Assembly: GCA_036785325.1 (NCBI GenBank)
Contig: JAXIVH010000042.1
Location: forward strand, 1,914,989 to 1,978,988
Origin: Urophycis tenuis
Lineage: Eukaryota > Chordata > Actinopteri > Gadiformes > Phycidae
Reading direction: 5' to 3'
DNA length: 64,000 bases
In this document: positions 36,020 through 49,100 of the stretch, piece after piece
Numbering within the stretch: position 1 is the stretch's first letter
Layout: the number at the start of each line of letters is the position of its first letter
Made by a program: the position numbers and the translations under genes
Notes under the pieces: model-generated
What the model saw: the letters and a program-made list of their open reading frames with translations, nothing else
Database searches by the model: none
Told to the model about the DNA's origin: nothing

Positions 36020-38092
36020 CAATCAGGGCCGGAGCTTGGTTCTTGTCCTCTGTTTGGTCCAGATGAACTAGCAGAAAACTGGGGTCACGAAGGACCGAGG
36101 CCAGCCGTGACAAAGCACTGCCTCCACGGTCCCCCAATGCAGCTATCCTCAGCGATGGGTGTCCAGACCTAGGAATGACCAAGACCAGCCCCGACCAGCG
36201 GTGCCTTCCCAGTCGGTCCCAGGGTAGGAAAGGCCAAGGCCAGCGGCGACTAAGCACTGCCTCCCTGGCCCCTCCAGGACCCCATGCCGAACAGCCTGTT
36301 AATAACAATTCCTGTGCCCCATACACCGCGCGACTACAGAGATTGTGTAGGAAGTTGACCTTAGAGAAGGCTCAATGGCTTACTTTCCTCACCCAAAACA
36401 ACAATTTCTTGGGGTAGTCTATTCTCGCCGTAGGTACTTCGGTAATGGGTTTTTTTGTGAAAAGTTTTCCGGATGAAATGCATGCTGGGTAATTGTCTTC
36501 TTCCTCCAATATGTCAAGTGTAGGTTAAGGTTAGGGTAGATTTAGGGGTAGAGTTAGCAGTTAACCTTAACGTTAGGTTTGAAGTAAATGGGAGGGGTTG
36601 CGGTTAGGGTTAAGGTTGGGGCTGAGGTTAGGGTTAGGTATAAGGTTACGGTTTAGGGTTAAGGTTAGGGTTAAGGTTAGGGTTACGGTTAGGGCTAAGG
36701 TTAGGGCTAAGGTTAGAGTAAGGGTTAGGGTTAGCGTTACGGTTAGGGTAAGGTTAGGGTTAGGGTTAGAGGTTAGGGGTTAGGGGTTAGGGTTAAGATG
36801 AGGGCTGAGGTTAGGGTTAAGGTTAGGGCTGAGGGTAGGGTTAGGTTTAAGGTTAGGGATAAGGTTAGGGTTGGGGTTACGGCTGAGATTGGGGTTAAGG
36901 TTAGGGTTGAGGTTAGGGTTAGTGTTATGGATAAGGTTAGGTTAAGTGTTAGGGCCAAGGTTAGGGTTAAGGTTATGGTTAAGATTAGGGTTAGGGCTAG
37001 AATTAGGGTTAGGGCTAAGGTTAGGGTTAGGGTTATGGCTGAGGTTAGGGTTAAGGTTAGGTTTGAGGTTAGTGTTAAGGTTAGGGCCAAGGTTAGGGTT
37101 AGGGTTAAGGTTAGGGTTAGGGCTAAGGTTAGGGTTAGGGTTATGGCTGAGGCTAGGGTTAGGGCTAAAGTTAGGGCAAAGGTTAGAGTTAGGGTAAGCG
37201 TTAGAGTTAGGGTAGGGTTAGTGTTGGAGGTTAGGGTAGGCTTAGGGTTAGAGTTAGAGTAGGGGTTAGGGTTAGAGTTAGAGTAGGGGTTAGGGTTAGT
37301 GTTAAGGCTAAGGTTAGGGGTTGAGGTTAGTGTTAAGATTAGGGCCAAGGTAAGGGTTAGTGTTAGGGTTGAGTTAGGGTTAGGGCTAAGGTTAGGCCTA
37401 TGGTTAGGGTTGGGTTCGTTAGAGTTATCTCGATGACCCCCCCCACCTCATCCAACGACTCGGTAGTTGAATAGGGGATCAAAGGCAGTTGCACTCGCCA
37501 ATATCTAGTCATCCGCAGCTCTCTTTTCCCATATTACCAAGAATGAAGTAAAACGAAATGGTTATCTGTCTTGTTGTGATATAACCGCTGATTTGGAGAT
37601 ATAGACTTGTTTTTCCTTTTCCCAAAGGTTTTCTTTGTTCCAAGATGGAGGTCAATCTAGTTTGATTGAAGGTACTTCCAATGCATTGGTATATTTACTT
37701 ATTTGAATAAAGACGAGTCACAGCTGGAGTGAGACTTTTCTTTTCCATTTCTATTTTAGTATAAACGTGCTATCGAAATATTAGGACACGTCATCAGTAG
37801 TGGACCCTGGGATCATAGGGTGTTTCTGGCCATTGTCACTATACACCCTCACCCAAGGGAGGCCCCCCCGAGAGTGATCAATTCTCAAGGTGTGTCGTTT
37901 CCGAAATGGAATTGGTATTGGGTTTAAGCTTTTTTAGGAGTGATCATTTGTTGAGGTAACGTCGAGGTAAGTAAAGGTAAGTAAAACACTTTTTAGGATA
38001 CATTGTTTTGGTTATGGAGAGGAGGGGGCACATACTTACCCCCTGACCAGCACAAACCAGTTGTTAACACCGCTAGGTAGCCCTGGTTTGGC
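36020..38092 (+). repeat. Satellite unit 12 (short, 2073 bp)
   Basis: Short unit with the standard 700-bp deletion junction near 37407-37416 and two 24-bp minirepeats. Shares CAGCGGCGAC, AGAAGGCTC and AAGGTTGGGGCTG variants with unit 14. It carries TGTTTGGTCC near 36051, also seen in unit 17. Confidence 0.95.
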
Positions 38093-40875
38093 CAATCAGG
38101 GCCGGAGCTTGGTTCTTGTCCTCTGTTGGGTCCAGATGAACTAGCAGAAAACTGGGGTCACGAAGGACCGAGGCCAGCCGTGACAAAGCACTGCCTCCAC
38201 GGTCCCCCAATGCAGCTATCCTCAGCGATGGGTGTCCAGACCTAGGAAAGACCAAGACCAGCCCCGACCAGCGGTGCCTTCCCAGTCGGTCCCAGGGTAG
38301 GAAAGGCCAAGGCCAGCCGCGACTAAGCACTGCCTCCCTGGCCCCTCCAGGACCCCATGCCGAACAGCCTGTTAATAACAATTCCTGTGCCCCATACACC
38401 GCGCGACTACAGAGATTGTGTAGGAAGTTGACCTTAGAGAAGACTCAATGGCTTACTTTCCTCACCCAAAACAACAATTTCTTGGGGTAGTGTATTCTCG
38501 CCGTAGGTACTTCGGTAATGGGTTTTTTTGTGAAAAGTTTTCCGGATGAAATGCATGCTGGGTAATTGTCTTCTTCCTCCAATATGTCAAGTGTAGGTTA
38601 AGGTTAGGGTAGATTTAGGGGTAGAGTTAGCAGTTAACCTTAACGTTAGGTTTGAAGTAAATGGGAGGGGTTGCGGTTAGGGTTAAGGTTAGGGCTGAGG
38701 TTAGGGTTAGGTATAAGGTTACGGTTTAGGGTTAAGGTTAGGGTTAAGGTTAGGGTTACGGTTAGGGCTAAGGTTAGGGCTAAGGTTAGAGTAAGGGTTA
38801 GGGTTAGCGTTACGGTTAGGGTAAGGTTAGGGTTAGGGTTAGAGGTTAGGGGTTAGGGGTTAGGGTTAAGATGAGGGCTGAGGGTAGGGTTAAGGTTAGG
38901 GCTGAGGTTAGGGTTAGGTTTAAGGTTAGGGATAAGGTTAGGGTTGGGGTTACGGCTGAGATTGGGGTTAAGGTTAGGGTTGAGGTTAGGGTTAGTGTTA
39001 TGGATAAGGTTAGGTTAAGTGTTAGGGCCAAGGTTAGGGTTAAGGTTATGGTTAAGATTAGGGTTAGGGCTAGAATTAGGGTTAGGGCTAAGTTTAGGGT
39101 TAGGGTTATGGCTGAGGTTAGGGTTAAGGTTAGGTTTGAGGTTAGGGTTAAGGTTAGGGCCAAGGTTAGGGTTAGGGTTAAGGTTAGGGTTAGGGCTAAG
39201 GTTAGGGTTAGGGTTATGGCTGAGGCTAGGGTTAGGGCTAAAGTTAGGGCAAAGGTTAGAGTTAGGGTTAGCGTTAGAGTTAGGGTAGGGTTAGTGTTGG
39301 AGGTTAGGGTAGGCTTAGGGTTAGAGTTAGAGTAGGGGTTAGGGTTAGAGTTAGAGTAGGGGTTAGGGTTAGTGTTAAGTCTAAGGTTAGGGGTTGAGGT
39401 TAGTGTTAAGATTAGGGCCAAGGTAAGGGTTAGTGTTAGGGTTGAGTTAGGGTTAGGGCTAAGGTTAGGCCTATGGTTAGGGTTGGGGTTGAGGTTATCC
39501 CTAGGGTTAGAGTTAGAGCTAGAGATTGAGGAAGGTAGAGTCAAGGTGAGACAGTCTGTACGGACTGAACTCACCCCCGCCGGATCGGGCTAGTACACTC
39601 TATCTCCCCCAACTCCCTCATTTCCATGAGGGAAGACAGGGGAGAAGAGATGGGAGGAGTATATATATTTAATATATATATTTTTTTTTAGTAAATAAAT
39701 ACATCGAGAGACTCACAGCTGGAGTGGCTTTTAATCTTTGTATTCAAGGTTGTTCCTCCTCTTTTGATTCCTCGCTGGTGGTGCGTCGTCTCCACCTAGT
39801 GGTCGTTTTGTGAAGAAGAGTTATAGAAATAGAAATAGAAATACTCTATTGTTCCCAGGTTGGGAAATTGCATTAATAGGTAAGTAATAATAATAATAAT
39901 AATAGGTAATTGCAATAGTTGGTAAGGTAATCTATATTTAATTTATTTATTTATATTTGTATATTTATTTAGTCTATTTATTTATTCATTTTTGTTTATT
40001 TATTTATTTAGATAAAGAGGATCACAGCTGGAGTGAGTTTTTAGTCTTTGTGTTAAAGGCTGGTTGCCTTCTTTTGATTCTTCAGTGGTGGTCCATCGCC
40101 TCCATCTAGTGGTCGTTTTGTGAATAACAGTTGGTAAGGTAATATAAATGGGTTGTGTAGAGAGCCCGTTCTTTCGATGGCCCTGTCTCGGTTAGGTTCG
40201 TTAGAGTTATCTCGATGACCCCCCCCCACCTCATCCAACGACTCGGTAGTTGAATAGGGGATCAAAGGCAGTTGCACTCGCCAATATCTAGTCATCCGCA
40301 GCTCTCTTTTCCCATATTACCAAGAATGAAGTAAAACGAAATGGTTATCTGTCTTGTTGTGATATAACCGCTGATTTGGAGATATAGACTTGTTTTTCCT
40401 TTTCCCAAAGGTTTTCTTTGTTCCAAGATGAAGGTCAATCTAGTTTGATTGAAGGTACTTCCAATGCATTGGTATATTTACTTATTTGAATAAAGACGAG
40501 TCACAGCTGGAGTGAGACTTTTCTTTTCCATTTCTATTTTAGTATAAACGTGCTATCGAAATATTAGGACACGTCATCAGTAGTGGACCCTGGGATCATA
40601 GGGTGTTTCTGGCCATTGTCACTATACACCCTCACCCAAGGGAGGCCCCCCCGAGAGTGATCAATTCTCAAGGTGTGTCGTTTCCGAAATGGAATTGGTA
40701 TTGGGTTTAAGCTTTTTTAGGAGTGATAATTTGTTGAGGTAACGTCGAGGTAAGTAAAGGTAAGTAAAACACTTTTTAGGATACATTGTTTTGGTTATGG
40801 AGAGGAGGGGGCACATACTTACCCCCTGACCAGCACAAACCAGTTGTTAACACCGCTAGGTAGCCCTGGTTTGGC
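38093..40875 (+). repeat. Satellite unit 13 (full, 2783 bp)
   Basis: Full unit. Its private variant AAGTTTAGGG (near 39090), the AAGTCTAAGG variant near 39378 and the extended TATA-rich linker recur in unit 18, making them close relatives. Confidence 0.95.
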
Positions 40876-42972
40876 CAATCAGGGCCGGAGCTTGGTTCTT
40901 GTCCTCTGTTGGGTCCAGATGAACTAGCAGAAAACTGGGGTCACGAAGGACCGAGGCCAGCCGTGACAAAGCACTGCCTCCACGGTCCCCCAATGCAGCT
41001 ATCCTCAGCGATGGGTGTCCAGACCTAGGAAAGACCAAGACCAGCCCCGACCAGCGGTGCCTTCCCAGTCGGTCCCAGGGTAGGAAAGGCCAAGGCCAGC
41101 GGCGACTAAGCACTGCCTCCCTGGCCCCTCCAGGACCCCATGCCGAACAGCCTGTTAATAACAATTCCTGTGCCCCATACACCGCGCGACTACAGAGATT
41201 GTGTAGGAAGTTGACCTTAGAGAAGGCTCAATGGCTTACTTTCCTCACCCAAAACAACAATTTCTTGGGGTAGTCTATTCTCGCCGTAGGTACTTCGGTA
41301 ATGGGTTTTTTTGTGAAAAGTTTTCCGGATGAAATGCATGCTGGGTAATTGTCTTCTTCCTCCAATATGTCAAGTGTAGGTTAAGGTTAGGGTAGATTTA
41401 GGGGTAGAGTTAGCAGTTAACCTTAACGTTAGCTTTGAAGTAAATGGGAGGGGTTGCGGTTAGGGTTAAGGTTGGGGCTGAGGTTAGGGTTAGGTATAAG
41501 GTTACGGTTTAGGGTTAAGGTTAGGGTTAAGGTTAGGGTTACGGTTAGGGCTAAGGTTAGGGCTAAGGTTAGAGTAAGGGTTAGGGTTAGCGTTACGGTT
41601 AGGGTAAGGTTAGGGTTAGGGTTAGAGGTTAGGGGTTAGGGGTTAGGGTTAAGATGAGGGCTGAGGTTAGGGTTAAGGTTAGGGCTGAGGGTAGGGTTAG
41701 GTTTAAGGTTAGGGATAAGGTTAGGGTTGGGGTTACGGCTGAGATTGGGGTTAAGGTTAGGGTTGAGGTTAGGGTTAGTGTTATGGATAAGGTTAGGTTA
41801 AGTGTTAGGGCCAAGGTTAGGGTTAAGGTTATGGTTAAGATTAGGGTTAGGGCTAGAATTAGGGTTAGGGCTAAGGTTAGGGTTAGGGTTATGGCTGAGG
41901 TTAGGGTTAAGGTTAGGTTTGAGGTTAGTGTTAAGGTTAGGGCCAAGGTTAGGGTTAGGGTTAAGGTTAGGGTTAGGGCTAAGGTTAGGGTTAGGGTTAT
42001 GGCTGAGGCTAGGGTTAGGGCTAAAGTTAGGGCAAAGGTTAGAGTTAGGGTTAGCGTTAGAGTTAGGGTAGGGTTAGTGTTGGAGGTTAGGGTAGGCTTA
42101 GGGTTAGAGTTAGAGTAGGGGTTAGGGTTAGAGTTAGAGTAGGGGTTAGGGTTAGAGTTAGAGTAGGGGTTAGGGTTAGTGTTAAGGCTAAGGTTAGGGG
42201 TTGAGGTTAGTGTTAAGATTAGGGCCAAGGTAAGGGTTAGTGTTAGGGTTGAGTTAGGGTTAGGGCTAAGGTTAGGCCTATGGTTAGGGTTGGGTTCGTT
42301 AGAGTTATCTCGATGACCCCCCCCACCTCATCCAACGACTCGGTAGTTGAATAGGGGATCAAAGGCAGTTGCACTCGCCAATATCTAGTCATCCGCAGCT
42401 CTCTTTTCCCATATTACCAAGAATGAAGTAAAACGAAATGGTTATCTGTCTTGTTGTGATATAACCGCTGATTTGGAGATATAGACTTGTTTTTCCTTTT
42501 CCCAAAGGTTTTCTTTGTTCCAAGATGGAGGTCAATCTAGTTTGATTGAAGGTACTTCCAATGCATTGGTATATTTACTTATTTGAATAAAGACGAGTCA
42601 CAGCTGGAGTGAGACTTTTCTTTTCCATTTCTATTTTAGTATAAACGTGCTATCGAAATATTAGGACACGTCATCAGTAGTGGACCCTGGGATCATAGGG
42701 TGTTTCTGGCCATTGTCACTATACACCCTCACCCAAGGGAGGCCCCCCCGAGAGTGATCAATTCTCAAGGTGTGTCGTTTCCGAAATGGAATTGGTATTG
42801 GGTTTAAGCTTTTTTAGGAGTGATCATTTGTTGAGGTAACGTCGAGGTAAGTAAAGGTAAGTAAAACACTTTTTAGGATACATTGTTTTGGTTATGGAGA
42901 GGAGGGGGCACATACTTACCCCCTGACCAGCACAAACCAGTTGTTAACACCGCTAGGTAGCCCTGGTTTGGC
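40876..42972 (+). repeat. Satellite unit 14 (short, 2097 bp, three 24-bp minirepeats)
   Basis: Short unit with the shared deletion junction near 42287-42297. The 24-bp minirepeat has three copies here, which explains its length of 2073 plus 24 bp. Confidence 0.95.
42097..42168 (+). repeat. 24-bp minirepeat, expanded to three copies
   Basis: The unit GGTTAGGGTTAGAGTTAGAG plus TAGG is present once in units 4, 9 and 15, twice in most others and three times here. Gain or loss of this repeat accounts for the 24-bp length steps among units. Confidence 0.9.
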
Positions 42973-43389
42973 CAATCAGGGCCGGAGCTTGGTTCTTGTC
43001 CTCTGTTGGGTCCAGATGAACTAGCAGAAAACTGGGGTCACGAAGGACCGAGGCCAGCCGTGACAAAGCACTGCCTCCACGGTCCCCCAATGCAGCTATC
43101 CTCAGCGATGGGTGTCCAGACCTAGGAAAGACCAAGACCAGCCCCGACCAGCGGTGCCTTCCCAGTCGGTCCCAGGGTAGGAAAGGCCAAGGCCAGCCGC
43201 GACTAAGCACTGCCTCCCTGGCCCCTCCAGGACCCCATGCCGAACAGCCTGTTAATAACAATTCCTGTGCCCCATACACCGCGCGACTACAGAGATTGTG
43301 TAGGAAGTTGACCTTAGAGAAGACTCAATGGCTTACTTTCCTCACCCAAAACAACAATTTCTTGGGGTAGTGTATTCTCGCCGTAGGTA

Positions 43390-43398
43390 CTTCGGTAA
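43390..43398 (+). other. Left target-site duplication, 9 bp (CTTCGGTAA)
   Basis: The uninterrupted satellite reads GGTACTTCGGTAATGGG. Here CTTCGGTAA is followed by the transposon end TAGCCTGG, and it is repeated at 51155-51163 after CCAGGCTA. If the terminal T/A pairs are given to the flanks, the duplication could be counted as up to 11 bp. Confidence 0.9.
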
Positions 43399-43578
43399 TA
43401 GCCTGGGAATTCCCATGCTGCTTTGCGCGCGAATTCATTCTCACTGCAAAGTCAGCCTGGAAACCACCACCCTTATTTTCCCCTGAGTTAGGGAACCAAT
43501 CACAGAACGGGGGGGGGGGCAGCAAGACGATGACGACGTCTATGCGCGACACCGAAGCTTGTAGCATGTTAATCCAAC

Positions 43579-45852
43579 ATGGCAGCGGACACAACGTTAC
43601 CGTTCGATGCAGCCTTAGAAAATGTATTAAGTAGCTTAGAACGTAAGTTTACTTTTAAAAAAGAGCAACGTTTGGCGTTGAAAGATTTCATTGCCAAGAA
43701 GGATGTATTTGCTCTGCTACCAACAGGCTTTGGCAAAAGCCTCATCTACCAGCTAGCCCCGTTGGTGGCTAAGGCTCTGGGGCTTAGCGAGACCCCAGTC
43801 GTTGTGGTGGTTTCGCCATTAATAGCCCTAATGGAGGACCAGGTACAGGAAGCGGTCAATCTCGGAATATCTGCGGCTCAACTGGGTACCGAGAATGAAA
43901 AGGCGATTAAGAACTGCCGCTACCAACTTCTATTCGGCAGTCCGGAGGCCTGGATGAGCGGAAAGTGGCAAGACATGCTAGCCACGGAGTTGTACAAGAC
44001 CAACCTTCTAGGCATCGTCGTCGACGAAGTCCATTTAACATATAAATGGTAAGTGGTATTTATGAATATTACATTGACATTATGCCGTTACCTACTGTGG
44101 TTGTCACTGTGTCACTAAGTTGCGTTACTTTTCAGTATCAATCCACAGTTGTTGTTGTTGAGTCATGAAATTGTAATTAAACTTATGTAGTTCATGCGCA
44201 AACAATGTCCAATAGCCTGGCTAAATTTCCAATGCAAATTACAAATTCAACATCTCTACGCTGTACTTAACACTTGTGCTTTGCTTTTCTCTAACAGGGG
44301 GATGGCTGCGAAAGGACAAAAGGCCTTTAGGGAAAGCTTTTCGAGGTTGGGGGAACTTCGAGCAATTGCAAAACCAGGTAGGTTGACAATAATAAAAGCA
44401 CTTTGCCAGTTCTCTTAATTCACTGTCTGAACAAGGGTATTAGCCTCAGTGTAAACACTGTCATTATAACATTACACAAATTACACATCGCAATATAATT
44501 AGTTAATGCCTTGTTGTCACATAGACATTGTTTCTGTCAAAGTACTGTTACAAATTCAGCCTTCAGTGTAAAAGACATATGCAGTGGTATGAATGTAATG
44601 TGAATGACTTCCAGGTTTCTTAGTTGATGTATTTCATTTTTATTTAGGAACTCCGGTATTGGCATTGACTGCATCTGCGGATCTGCACTCCAGGGACATC
44701 GTCAGGAGACACCTACATTTCCATAACGCAACCAACATCACCGTTAGCCCCAATCGACCCAACATTAGACTTGGGGTAAAACGACTCACAACAGATTCTC
44801 TGGACTGTTTTGACTGGCTGGTAAAGGATTTGAGAGAGAAAGGACTGGAGATGTTACCTACCATCATATACTGCCGGACAATAAACACGGTAACACGCCT
44901 ATTCTGCCACCTCAAGGCTGAACTTGGGGAGAGTGCCTGGGTCGGTCAACAGAAAATAGGTAGAAACCTATTAATTGGAATGTTTCACAGCCAGACTCTA
45001 CCTGTGAACAAGAGCAGGGTACTGGCTTCGCTTAATGGAGAAGGCAGCTGCAGAGTGACCGTGGCGACTACAGCACTAGGGGTTGGCCTAAATTTTCCCA
45101 AGGTCTCCCATGTGATCCTGTATGGGTTACCAGAGGACCCAGAGGCCACTCTCCAGCAGGTTGGAAGAGCAGGCAGAGATGGCTCTCCTGCTCATGCTGT
45201 TCTCTATGCAAACAAACAGCTTGCCAACACTGACAAGGCAGTAAAGGGGGTTCTACAAGAAAGTTTAAATGGATGCTTTAGGAAGGCCCTATACTCACAT
45301 TTTGAGAAAGATGTGTCCAGTGTTGAGCCTGGACATTCTTGCTGCACCTATTGCCATTCAATATGCAAGTGTAGCTCTGACAGTTGCTCTGTAGCAACCC
45401 CCAATTACGAAATGTCCAAACAGATTACATCACCTGTCAAATGCAGAAAAGTCACCTTAGATGAGCAGGGACTGGTCAGAGAGCTTTTGGAGAAGTATAG
45501 GGACAGTCTAATTCCACCGGATGAACACCTATACACGAATGCCTCATTCTGCACCGGTTTCAGCAATGTACTAATTGAGTCAGTTGTTGAAAATGTTTTT
45601 GAAATATTCGACATCACTTATGTCATGCAGAATCTACCTGTATTTGACAAAAAACATGGTCAGGAAGTCCTTCGAATTATTCATGAAGTATTTGAAGACT
45701 TTGATTTATGTGAGTTCCCAGACACTGCTGAAGAACCATATTTGCCACCAGATATTGACTTCACTGGGTACTTTGATGTTGAGGATGAGGATTTGGAAAA
45801 CTCATTAAGCAGCGTTGAGTCAGGCTTATCTGTGCTTCCAATCTCGGATTAA
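43579..45852 (+). CDS. RecQ-like superfamily 2 helicase of the transposon (3 exons, 584 aa)
   Basis: ATP-dependent 3'-5' DNA helicase by family, expected to act in the nucleus on transposon or replication intermediates. Exons are 43579-44048, 44298-44377 and 44648-45852, each joined at GT/AG sites in frame (donors TG/GTAAGT and CAG/GTAGGT). The start ATG is the first in frame, 180 bp from the left terminus. Motifs in order: Walker A LLPTGFGKS (about 46-54), VVSPLIALMEDQ (77-88), DEVH box (149-152), ALTASA (189-194), IIYCRT (256-261), ATTALGVGLN (323-332), and QQVGRAGRDG arginine finger (353-362). A cysteine cluster at about 393-430 fits the RecQ zinc-binding region. The acidic C-terminal tail has no recognised domain and no HRDC. 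AATAAA at 45899-45904 is a likely poly(A) signal. Length is short for cellular RecQ proteins. DEVH replaces the usual DEAH/DEVH box without loss of the Asp-Glu pair. Confidence 0.88.
44049..44647 (+). other. Helicase introns 1 and 2
   Basis: Intron 1 is 44049-44297 and intron 2 is 44378-44647. Both have GT/AG ends. The 80-bp exon between them (44298-44377) encodes WGMAAKGQKAF through AIAKPG. This restores the RecQ sequence between the DEVH box and the ALTASA motif, which is strong support for the splicing model. Confidence 0.85.
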
Positions 45853-46105
45853 TTACTGAGCCCCTGTAAATAACTAGTTGTAAATATGTCTGATTCTGAA
45901 TAAATACTTCTACTTAAACTTCATATGCAGTATTGTCCTCTGTGTCAAAATTCCTGAAGAACCAAAGTTACAACAAGGCTTGAAAACATGTATTTTTAAT
46001 AACACCAACGAGCAATAGAAAATGTGAAAATGATATTGTAAAAACACAAATTTGTTCAAATAAACATAATGTACAATTAGCACAATGTTGGCGTTTTCGA
46101 AAGGT

Positions 46106-49100
46106 TTACAAAGGGACACTGCGCCATTCATTGAGTTTCAGCATCATCCAGTTCCACAGTGCTTTATGTTCTAGCTTTCCCAAAAGATTGTTTTGGAAGC
46201 CTGGAAAGGCAGCATACACTCGACCTGGTTGTTGTTTAAAAACCTCTGCCTCTTGCAGAGTGTCTACCAAGGTGAGAATGTCTTTTCTCATGTTCACATG
46301 GTGAGCACCAGTTTGCCCAGATATGCCCAGCTCCATATCAGTGCGTGCCATCATTTGTTTCATGACTCCTATGGACCTGCTTATTCTGGCCGCGGAAGTC
46401 TCATTCAGGTTGGGCCCCAGGCCCTTCAGGAAAGATTTCAGGAATCCATTTAAGTGCTCCAGATGTAAATCAAGTGGAATGTTTCGACCCTTGCCTCCCC
46501 TTGTGTTCCAGAATCGGTTCCACTTGAGACTGTGAGCAACTTGTGGAGACAACGTGGCATTCATTTGTACAGTAAGCAGAAAAGTACTGTATGCGTAACT
46601 AGTGTGTCCATAAGCTTTGTAGAACAACAGGGCTACTGTGTAGAGACGCATCAGCCTTTCACCATCTCCTTCCTTTACTGCATCTAACATGTCCAAAAGA
46701 ATAAAGCTCAAACCCAGTCTGGCACAGGTGTGTTCATACTTGTGGTCACAGTGTGTGTGGCTGATTGGGTTGGAGTCTGTGGGCATAACCAGGTTGTGTG
46801 TCTTCAGTTCGTGTGTTTGTCGGCTTTTGAAGTAAGTGTACGTTCTTGAACAACCCTCCATACGACAAGGGAACTTGTTCTTCTGAATTGGTGTGGCTGA
46901 TGGTTTACTTGTAGCATCTGCAGCCTTGGTCATGTCAGGAAGAAGAACATATTTGTCCACGATTGGGGCAGTGAATGTGTTGAACCATGTCCTTTTTGCT
47001 TCTGGAGAGGCCTCTTTAATGTTATCCGGTATGAGGGACTCAGGGCGATCTGTAACAGCACAAACAAAACATGGACTAAGTAATAGAGGGAGTATTCCAA
47101 CACATGCAGACATTTATTTGCTAGCCTCAAAATTCAATCAGTCATCATGATGGTACCAACACCAATGTGCGAGTCAACAGTTTATTTTACACCACGGGTA
47201 AAAATGTGCATGACATGATCATCAAGTTCATTTCTTGTGACACCAACATGTGTTGGTGTTAAGTAATGGTTTACCTGTGACATGATGAAAACCAAGATGC
47301 TCAATCGTGGCTGCTAGGAATAGAGCAGTCGTGTCCTTGATCACAAAGTCCCTGTAAGCATTAAACGCAGCACGGGGTCCACTCTTGGCATTGCTGCACC
47401 TGGGGTGGGAAAGTATTTCAATGTAGTGTAGGCCACAAAGCAATCAGTCTCTCAGGAGCTGCTTCACATCCCTTGTAAATGAAGGGACAAATTCATTCAC
47501 TCACACAATCACTTCCACTGCACATAAGTTAGTCTCTTTGGAACAGCTTCACGTCCCTTATAAGTGAAGGGAGACATTCATTCATTCACTCAATCAATCA
47601 CTTCCACTGCACACAACAGTTAGTCTTTCAGGAGCTGCTTCACATCGCTTGTAAGCGAAGGGACACATACTCATTCATTCACTCTTATGTTATTATGTGA
47701 GTAACCAATCAAACATCACATTCCCCATTCATACAGTTGTGGTTCAGATAAATTCATACCACCTCCCCGGGAATAGCCAGACTGAGTTCATGATGTCAGG
47801 GCTGTGTTTCCCATCCCACAACAAAGAACATTATCCAGACATGTTCGCAGTGGACTTAGTCATCTGAAACTGGGAAGCATTATAGACCGTTAACTCAAGA
47901 AACACAATACAGAGTTCAATGGCTTTGCAATCAAAGTGCTTGAGGTGCTGAACAGCGTTCACAACCTCAGTCACAAGTACAATGTTAATGTATATGTAAG
48001 TGATTACTATAACAAATAAAAAGTATGTAGTCCTACCTCAACTTGGTCATGTTCGCAAACAGTGTGCCATGGTCCATGGCAGAGTCCTTGAAGAAAATCT
48101 TGTGATGGATCTACAATGTATATATATATATTGGTAGATAGATAGATACTTTATTAATCCCCAAGGGGAAATTCCAGAATTAAAAAAAAAATTGTAAACA
48201 TACAAACACATCAACAAGTGTACTTATGTAAAATCCATACATAAAAATATTGGAAATAACCAAATAGTGCAAGCATTTTTTTAACATAGTGACTCACTTC
48301 AAAGAGAACTCGAATGGCATGCCAGTCCTCGAATTTGAAATACATCCCCTCCATTCTTTCCTCCTCAGTGTCTCCGTCTGAAAATCCCCACTGAGCATTG
48401 CGGCAGTTAGCCTCTGTGAGACGGTCCCCTCCAATAAACAAGTGTTGGGCCCCATCAGGGTCTTTCGGCATATACCTAAGCAATAAGGGACCCAATAGCA
48501 TACTTGAATGAAAATAGAAGTGAAACGGAGTAACAGAATTGGTATGCGATTGTCATAGGCTTGTTCACAGCAGATTTGATAGTTATCATGTTTAATACTT
48601 ACACTTCTTGTATGTGTCTGAGTACTTCCACCAAGTCACTTCTTTGATTCTCATCCTTGAAATAGAGGCCTAAGGGGAACTTAAGAAAGAGAAAAATGTC
48701 CAATAGATATGTGTGCAAATTCTAAACAATCTTAGAAAATACAGGCACATTTGGATGTCCTTGTGACAACTTACATCGGTTGAGCGCGTTGACATTTCAG
48801 TTGAATATAGGTGAGGTATGTGATGCACCACAATGTCTGCCAAGCTCTCAAATGCGGCCATGTGCTTGCTCAGCATTCTGGTGCCAAGAACAATGAAATC
48901 TCGCCTCATTAAAGCCTGGGTGCTCCGTTGAGGCAGTGATGAGGCAAGATTGTAGTGTTGAATGTCTGTTATGGGTTTGACATTGGAGATGTGGTGGGTG
49001 GGTATGCGATCTTTGACGGCAATGTGGTGTATCCAGTGTAGACTTCTGTTGCTCTTATCTATTGACTGGTTGTGTCTGTGTATGAAGAAATCCAGATTGT

